This document shows, piece after piece, positions 59,514-64,000 of a DNA stretch of 64,000 bases. The stretch comes from Actinomycetota bacterium (lineage in GTDB: Bacteria; Actinomycetota; Thermoleophilia; RBG-16-64-13). Below the pieces are notes generated by a model that saw only the letters and a program-made list of their open reading frames with translations, made no database searches and was not told where the DNA came from. The stretch lies in the NCBI GenBank assembly GCA_012523095.1, contig JAAYJE010000126.1:1-64000 (forward strand). Reading direction: 5' to 3'. The first letter of the stretch is position 1. Each line of letters begins with the position of its first letter. A program made the translations under genes and the position numbers.

Positions 59514-60486
59514 CCAGTTCGCGGATGGCCACCAGCAACAGTGCCCCCACGACGCCGACCATCCCCAGCCCCTCGATGACCCCGGGCCGCTCGCCTAGTT
59601 GGATCCAGGCCGAGCTGATGCCGATCACGGGTGTGAGCAGAGTGGCAAGTCCCGCCGTCCCGGCTCGAAACGAATCCAGGATGTAGAGCCAGAGTATCCA
59701 AGCAACCGCGTTTCCTAAGATGGTCACATAGACAAGTGCCACAATGAAGGCACCCGTCCACTCCGGCCGACCCTCCCAGGTGGCGATGGCGATGGCGATA
59801 AGGGGTATGGAGCCCAGCAGCATCTGCCAAGCCGTAAGCGACAGTAGGTCGACTTCATGGTTCTTGCGCAGCACCTTGGCGTACACGGCGCTCGCCGCCC
59901 AGCTGACGGCCCCTCCTACCGCCAGAAAGTCGCTCACCTTGCCCTGCAACCGCCACGGGGCAAGGATCAACACCAGCCCGCAGAGAGCCAATCCCACCGC
60001 CACCCATTGGAAGCCCCTCAGTCTCTCCCCTAAGACTACCCAAGCCATGAGCAGAAGCCAGAAGGGCATGGTGTAGGTGAGGATAGAGGTCTTGCCCGCC
60101 CCGCCGCCCTCGAGCGCCCAGGTCATCAGACCCACGAACCCCGTCGTCTGCAGGAGCCCTAACAGCGCCGTGGAGCCGATTGCCTTGGGCTTCAAAGGCC
60201 GCCGCATCAAGGGCAACACGATGAACAGCGAGACGGCGCCGAAGAACGTGCGCATGGCGGAGAACAGAAAGGGCTCCGTGTAATCGAGCGCGATCTTCAT
60301 GACCACCCAGGAGTAGCCCCAGATGAGCGCCAGGAGAATGAGGGCCGCTATCGGCAGGCGATAGCGGCCGACGGCATGCGGGCCGACCCGTCCCGTTGCA
60401 GCTTTGTCCACGATTTCGTCGGGAGCGGGGCCACCTGGGGCGGCGTGCTTGGCAGTGTCGCCGACTTTGCTCGTAGCGATCTCCAT
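59491..60486 (-). CDS. EamA/DMT-family transporter
   Basis: 331 residues from the ATG at 60486 (the frame to 60600 adds unrelated residues). Two EamA repeats of five helices: IAALILLALIWGYSWVVMKI starts the first, and LAVGGAVSWAASAVYAKV starts the second. An exporter of metabolites or amino acids. Divergent from the second TetR gene across a TGAG-N6-CTCA palindrome. Confidence 0.9.
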   Translation of the reverse strand: MEIATSKVGDTAKHAAPGGPAPDEIVDKAATGRVGPHAVGRYRLPIAALILLALIWGYSWVVMKIALDYTEPFLFSAMRTFFGAVSLFIVLPLMRRPLKPKAIGSTALLGLLQTTGFVGLMTWALEGGGAGKTSILTYTMPFWLLLMAWVVLGERLRGFQWVAVGLALCGLVLILAPWRLQGKVSDFLAVGGAVSWAASAVYAKVLRKNHEVDLLSLTAWQMLLGSIPLIAIAIATWEGRPEWTGAFIVALVYVTILGNAVAWILWLYILDSFRAGTAGLATLLTPVIGISSAWIQLGERPGVIEGLGMVGVVGALLLVAIRELVTGRRRR

Positions 60487-60588
60487 TCCCCCTCTGGCAG
60501 AAGTCCATCCCCCACAATCGAGAATAGCAGGCGATAGACAGAGTATGATGACTCCGTCGTATAACACGAAGCGCGGGGGAGAACGGAA

Positions 60589-61236
60589 TTGAGCACACAC
60601 TCAGTCGAACAGCCGGCGAAACGCACGTCCGATATGCGGCGCGCACGCAGACTCCCGCCCGACCAGCGACGCGAGCAGATCATCGCAGCGGTCATCAGGG
60701 TGGTGGCCGAGTACGGCGTTCCTGAGGCCACCGTCTCCCGCATCGCCGAGGCGGCGGGAGTCTCCGAGGGGACCCTGTATGTCTACTTCGACAACCGCAC
60801 CGACATGCTCCTCACGGCGCTCGACTCCATCCGCTCAGAGATGCACGAGCTTATTGACGATTCCGTCGGCTCCGACGCGCTCGACCGCATGCGAAACATC
60901 GGGAAGGCCCATACGGAAATGACCCGGACCAACCATGCGGGGTTCACGTACCCTTGGTTCGAGTTCATCGCGGCCGGACCCCAGGTCGGTCTGCGTGAAT
61001 CGGTTGCCCAGACCCACAAGAGCGCCTCCCGCCGACTGAAGAAGATCATCGAGGAAGGCCAAGCTAACGGCGAGATCAGAGCGGACATCGATCCGGACGA
61101 GTTGACTTGGGGGTTCTACACGGTCGTCTGGGCCGAGAACATGGCCTGTCTCATGGGTCTCACCGACTACGTGGAGCGCGGTCACGCCGCCCGTGTGCTG
61201 GACCTCATCTTGAAGGACGCCCTTCCATACTCGTAG
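60589..61236 (+). CDS. TetR-family transcriptional regulator
   Basis: 215 residues. TTG start seven bases after GGGGGAG. HTH: REQIIAAVIRVVAEYGV, then VSRIAEAAGVSEGTLYVYF; the C-terminal ligand domain ends VLDLILKDALPYS. Paralogue of the gene at 54827. Probably represses itself and the divergent DMT exporter. The SDR gene converges on its 3' end. Confidence 0.88.
   Translation: MSTHSVEQPAKRTSDMRRARRLPPDQRREQIIAAVIRVVAEYGVPEATVSRIAEAAGVSEGTLYVYFDNRTDMLLTALDSIRSEMHELIDDSVGSDALDRMRNIGKAHTEMTRTNHAGFTYPWFEFIAAGPQVGLRESVAQTHKSASRRLKKIIEEGQANGEIRADIDPDELTWGFYTVVWAENMACLMGLTDYVERGHAARVLDLILKDALPYS
60590..60603. promoter_or_regulatory. TetR operator candidate over the TTG start
   Basis: TGAG-CACACA-CTCA spans the start of the TetR gene (TTG at 60589). 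Same half-sites and spacing as 54819-54838, although the centre here is not symmetric. Confidence 0.5.
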
Positions 61237-61249
61237 CGAGCCGGGCAGC

Positions 61250-62029
61250 CTATCTCGCGAGATACCCGCCATCGACGGCGATCAACTCACCACACATATA
61301 ACTGCAGGCGTCCGAGGCCAGTAGGAGCGCCAAACCCTTGAGCTCCTCCGGTAGGCCGACCCTGCCCATCGGCACAAGTGGGGTCGCCTGTTCCAGCCAT
61401 TCCGGGTCCTCGGAGCAGTTGTTGCCGATCTTGGTCTTTATGAAGCCGGGGCAGATGCCGTTGACGTTGATCCCATAGGGCGCATAGCAGATCCCCAGTT
61501 CGCGGGTGAGGGTGTTGAGGGCACCCTTAGCGGCGTTATACGCCGGGCACGATTGCAGCGCCGAGGAGCCGGTCCATCCCCAGACAGACGAGGTGATGAT
61601 GATCTTGCCGCTGCGCCTTGACACCATCACCTTGAGCGCTTCCCGAGCGCAGTAGAAGGCGCCGTGCAGATCGATGTCGATGAGCTGCTTCCATTCTTCC
61701 GTTTCAAGTTCGTGCACCGGGGTGGGCACTTGGCCGGTCCCGGCGTTGTTGAAGAGGATATCGAGGGTGCCGAAGGCTTCCACGGTCTTGCGGACCATGT
61801 CCTTGACCTCGACCTCCTTCGAGACATCACACTTGATGGCGATAGCCCCCTGACCTTTGGCCGTGACCACTTCAACGACTTCCGCCAGGCCTTGTTCGTC
61901 AATGTCGGCGCAGGCCACGTCGGCCCCCGCCTCGGCCATCGTCTCGGCGAACATGAGACCCAGACCGCTCGCCGCTCCCGTCACCAGGGCCACCTTGCCC
62001 TTGCACGAGAAGATGTCTGCGAAGCCCAC
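61250..62029 (-). CDS. Short-chain dehydrogenase/reductase (SDR)
   Basis: 259 residues, classical SDR: TGAASGLG cofactor loop, NNAG, Ser in IITSSVWG, and catalytic Tyr/Lys in YNAAK. ADIDE at the second strand points to NAD. GTG start with GGAGG upstream. It follows the ABC binding-protein gene after a hairpin and may be a readthrough partner. Substrate unknown. Confidence 0.92.
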   Translation of the reverse strand: MGFADIFSCKGKVALVTGAASGLGLMFAETMAEAGADVACADIDEQGLAEVVEVVTAKGQGAIAIKCDVSKEVEVKDMVRKTVEAFGTLDILFNNAGTGQVPTPVHELETEEWKQLIDIDLHGAFYCAREALKVMVSRRSGKIIITSSVWGWTGSSALQSCPAYNAAKGALNTLTRELGICYAPYGINVNGICPGFIKTKIGNNCSEDPEWLEQATPLVPMGRVGLPEELKGLALLLASDACSYMCGELIAVDGGYLAR

Positions 62030-62047
62030 TATCTACCTCCCAACTGA

Positions 62048-62078
62048 GGTGGACTCGCCCCCGAGGGGCGAGTCCACC
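62048..62078 (-). terminator. 13-bp perfect hairpin
   Basis: ggtggactcgccc and gggcgagtccacc flank CCGAG between the ABC binding-protein gene and the SDR gene. It is a probable terminator or processing stem on the minus strand; no T-run. Confidence 0.65.
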
Positions 62079-62109
62079 ATGTATCGCTTAGGTTCCCTAC
62101 CCCGATCTA

Positions 62110-63561
62110 CTAATACTGCATGGGCTCGATCTTGCCCTGGATGGTGACCATCGGCGCCTCAGCGTTGCCCACGATCACCGGCTCGAACATGTACTTGGTT
62201 CCCTTGCGCCACTGGACTGCGCAGTACAACTGCTTGTATACGTTCTCGTTCGGGTGCCAACCCTTCGGGTCGATCGGCTCAGTGAAGTTGATGGGGCCCT
62301 GCATGGTTATCATGTTCGTGGTCTTGATGGCCTCGACGACCGTCTCTTTGTCCATGGGGTCGGCGGCCCGCTTGAAAACGTCGATCGCCCATTCCAACTT
62401 AGTGTAGGAAGCCATAGCGGCCGTCCACATGTCGCCGGTGAAAGCCTCGTATTCATCGGCAAGCTCCTGGCAGGTCATCCCGGTGAGTGTGTCTTTGAAC
62501 GGCCAAGTGGGGTGCCATACGCCCTCGCCCAGGAAGCCGTAAGCGATCTCGCCCATCGCCTCGAGGGCCGACACGTATCCGAGAGCCTTGCCGCTACTGG
62601 CGATCTTGGGATGGAAACCCTGTTGTAGCGCCTGCTTCCAGAAGTTGGTCAGCTCGGCGGGGTTGTTGGTGCCGCATAGGATCTCGACTCCCTCCTTCTT
62701 GAACATCGAGATCTGTTCGGTGAAGTCCTCGGCACCGGGCTGATACAAGCTGGGTAGGACCATATCGTAGCCGTACTCCTTCAACACCACCGGCGCGCCG
62801 GTCTTCTCGTCCAGCCAACCCTGAGCGTCGGTATCGTTGGCGAAGAGCATTCCCACTTTCTTGTTGGTCTCGATGTCTTTGTACACCTCGACGAAGATGT
62901 GCATAGCCTGCTCAGTGCCGAGAAGCAGGCCGTAGGTCCACTTGAACGGCTGGGGATTGGCCGGGTCCTTCTGGCGTCCGAAGTAGAAGGGCTGGTACGG
63001 AGCCAGGCCCGCGAGTAAAGGCGTCTCGAAAGCTTCGGCCTGGTCGGCCGCCGGATCGATGGTGTCCGGCGTGCCGCCGGCCAAGATCATGCTACATCCG
63101 TCGTTCTGGATCATATCGCCGGCGACCTGCGCGGCGCGGTTGGAGTCGGACTGGCTGTCGCGGACGACTATCTGGATGGGGTGCAACTTGCCGTCGGCTC
63201 CCACGATCCCGTCGCCCAGAGCTCTGGTCGCATGGTCCACCCACCAGTTGTCGACTACGCCGTACATGGCTAAACCACCGGTCTGCGGAGAGACGACGCC
63301 GATCTTTATCGTGTCGCCACGGGAGGGAGCCCCATTGCCTGTCGTGACGCTCTGAGCGGCGCTGGTGGTGGTCTCGGATGCAGCGCCGGTGGTGGTGGTC
63401 TCGGCGGGCGGCTTGTCGTCTCCGCATGCCGCTACCAGACCACCCAGGCCCCCTGCGAGGCTGATGGATGCGCCGGCGACACCGGCCATCTTCAGGAATT
63501 GACGCCGGCTGACGCCGCCGGCCGCCTGCACCTCGAGCTCTTCACGGTGTTCGTCGTTCAT
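62110..63561 (-). CDS. ABC transporter substrate-binding protein with Tat lipoprotein signal
   Basis: 483 residues from ATG 63561, with AGGAGA upstream. The twin-arginine motif SRRQFLK (about residues 18-24) precedes a hydrophobic stretch and lipobox VAAC, so it should be folded before export and then lipidated. The mature protein is periplasmic-binding fold type I (IKIGVVSPQTGGLAMYGVVDN), of the amide/urea/aromatic HAAT branch. Its permease genes are not in the window. A TetR-like palindrome lies upstream (63719-63738). Confidence 0.9.
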   Translation of the reverse strand: MNDEHREELEVQAAGGVSRRQFLKMAGVAGASISLAGGLGGLVAACGDDKPPAETTTTGAASETTTSAAQSVTTGNGAPSRGDTIKIGVVSPQTGGLAMYGVVDNWWVDHATRALGDGIVGADGKLHPIQIVVRDSQSDSNRAAQVAGDMIQNDGCSMILAGGTPDTIDPAADQAEAFETPLLAGLAPYQPFYFGRQKDPANPQPFKWTYGLLLGTEQAMHIFVEVYKDIETNKKVGMLFANDTDAQGWLDEKTGAPVVLKEYGYDMVLPSLYQPGAEDFTEQISMFKKEGVEILCGTNNPAELTNFWKQALQQGFHPKIASSGKALGYVSALEAMGEIAYGFLGEGVWHPTWPFKDTLTGMTCQELADEYEAFTGDMWTAAMASYTKLEWAIDVFKRAADPMDKETVVEAIKTTNMITMQGPINFTEPIDPKGWHPNENVYKQLYCAVQWRKGTKYMFEPVIVGNAEAPMVTIQGKIEPMQY

Positions 63562-63718
63562 CTCCTGTCCTCCTGCTCTCAAGGTAGTGATAAAGATGCC
63601 ACTGCCGTCATCTTGAACTCAGCGGATCCACCTGCTCCATCAGCCGGCCACTGTCGACCTGAATACTCTCCCACTGTCCGCATTGCCTCAAAGCCGGCCA
63701 CAGTCACCCCCTATCTTA

Positions 63719-63738
63719 TTGAGTAAGCGCTCGCTCAA
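63719..63738. promoter_or_regulatory. Palindrome upstream of the Tat ABC binding protein
   Basis: TTGAG, ten bases containing AGCGCT, then CTCAA: a 20-bp inverted repeat. Half-sites resemble those over the two TetR starts, but the spacing is four bases longer. A TetR/FadR-type operator candidate. Confidence 0.55.
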
Positions 63739-63848
63739 CAGTACCGAATACCATGAAACAGGAACCCTGTCAATGAATATGCACCCTGCCGTGGCCGCGT
63801 CGGAGCAGTGCGCCCCGGAGGGTCGAGACTTCGTTTTTCAGCGGGCCG

Positions 63849-64000
63849 CTATGGGGCGGGAGTCAGAGGCGGCGGCGCCGACTCCTCAACACTCGGGCCG
63901 GCCTCCGGACCGCCGGACGCGTCTTCAGACGACGATGTGGCCGACTCCGCAGCCCCAGTCGCCGGGGGTTGCACATCGACGATGGTCGTGTCGATGCCCG
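63849..64000 (-). CDS. Unidentified protein, C-terminal fragment (window edge)
   Basis: The minus-strand frame stays open from the window end to a TAG at 63849-63851. It gives about 50 residues beginning GIDTTIVDVQPPATGAAE with a Ser/Glu/Pro-rich tail ending PPPLTPAP. The composition suggests an unstructured C-terminal tail of an exported or surface protein. The family cannot be named. Confidence 0.5.
   Translation of the reverse strand, partial: GIDTTIVDVQPPATGAAESATSSSEDASGGPEAGPSVEESAPPPLTPAP

Overview
The window is about 64 kb of GC-rich, densely packed bacterial DNA, most consistent with an Actinomycetota chromosome, probably a deep, at least partly anaerobic lineage. That placement is an inference. 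It rests on the base composition, frequent GTG/TTG starts, two promoters that seem to give leaderless mRNAs (queF and the PP2C gene), Thr-rich linkers after the lipobox in extracytoplasmic binding proteins, an oxygen-sensitive glycyl radical enzyme, and four-base ATGA/GTGA/TTGA gene overlaps. There is no 16S rRNA gene or other firm taxonomic marker.

Layout. 0-15 kb is mostly core: the end of a cupin-like gene, an aldo/keto reductase-like ferredoxin protein without the catalytic residues, a queF-queC-queD-queE operon for preQ1, UspA, a YpfJ-type peptidase, an MFS exporter, zinc-ribbon and membrane proteins, a glycyl radical enzyme with no activase nearby, and a hybrid histidine kinase next to an HD-GYP response regulator. 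15.5-27 kb is accessory and decaying. It has a truncated HsdR_N-like gene, a PD-(D/E)XK-like protein, and a coupled three-gene operon (ARPP-1, calcineurin-like phosphatase, RNase J-like metallo-beta-lactamase) divergent from an XRE regulator. A frameshifted ADP-ribosylglycohydrolase remnant follows the regulator. IS256 transposase, tyrosine recombinase and HigB-like toxin remnants, a SEC-C protein, and two copies of a 65-bp element at 62/65 identity complete this part. 27-37 kb returns to core: an ECF sigma/anti-sigma pair, a Glu-Val-Asp-Phe tRNA array, a PP2C phosphatase, alanine racemase, two paralogous membrane zinc-ribbon proteins, malic enzyme and a CDP-alcohol phosphatidyltransferase.

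37-64 kb is catabolic. A likely ten-gene minus-strand operon (livG-livF-livH-livM, VOC protein, Zn alcohol dehydrogenase, small zinc ribbon, split transketolase, NAD-dependent epimerase) faces its binding-protein gene livJ and a cupin. A second minus-strand operon holds a GMC-like flavoprotein, a lactate/malate dehydrogenase-like protein, an Old Yellow Enzyme/Fe-S flavoprotein, a BKACE enzyme, a 3-hydroxyacyl-CoA dehydrogenase-like protein and another cupin. Two paralogous TetR regulators carry TGAG-N6-CTCA palindromes over their start codons. Two DctP-type binding proteins lack a permease, and a CitMHS/NhaD-like carrier, a DMT exporter, an SDR and a Tat-exported ABC binding protein finish the window.

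The best candidate for a little-described system is the ARPP-1/phosphatase/MBL/XRE/(ARG) locus at 17.8-21.8 kb. It can be read as a nucleotide- or ADP-ribose-linked RNA-processing or defence module, partly decayed here. Its function is inferred from family membership and gene order only.
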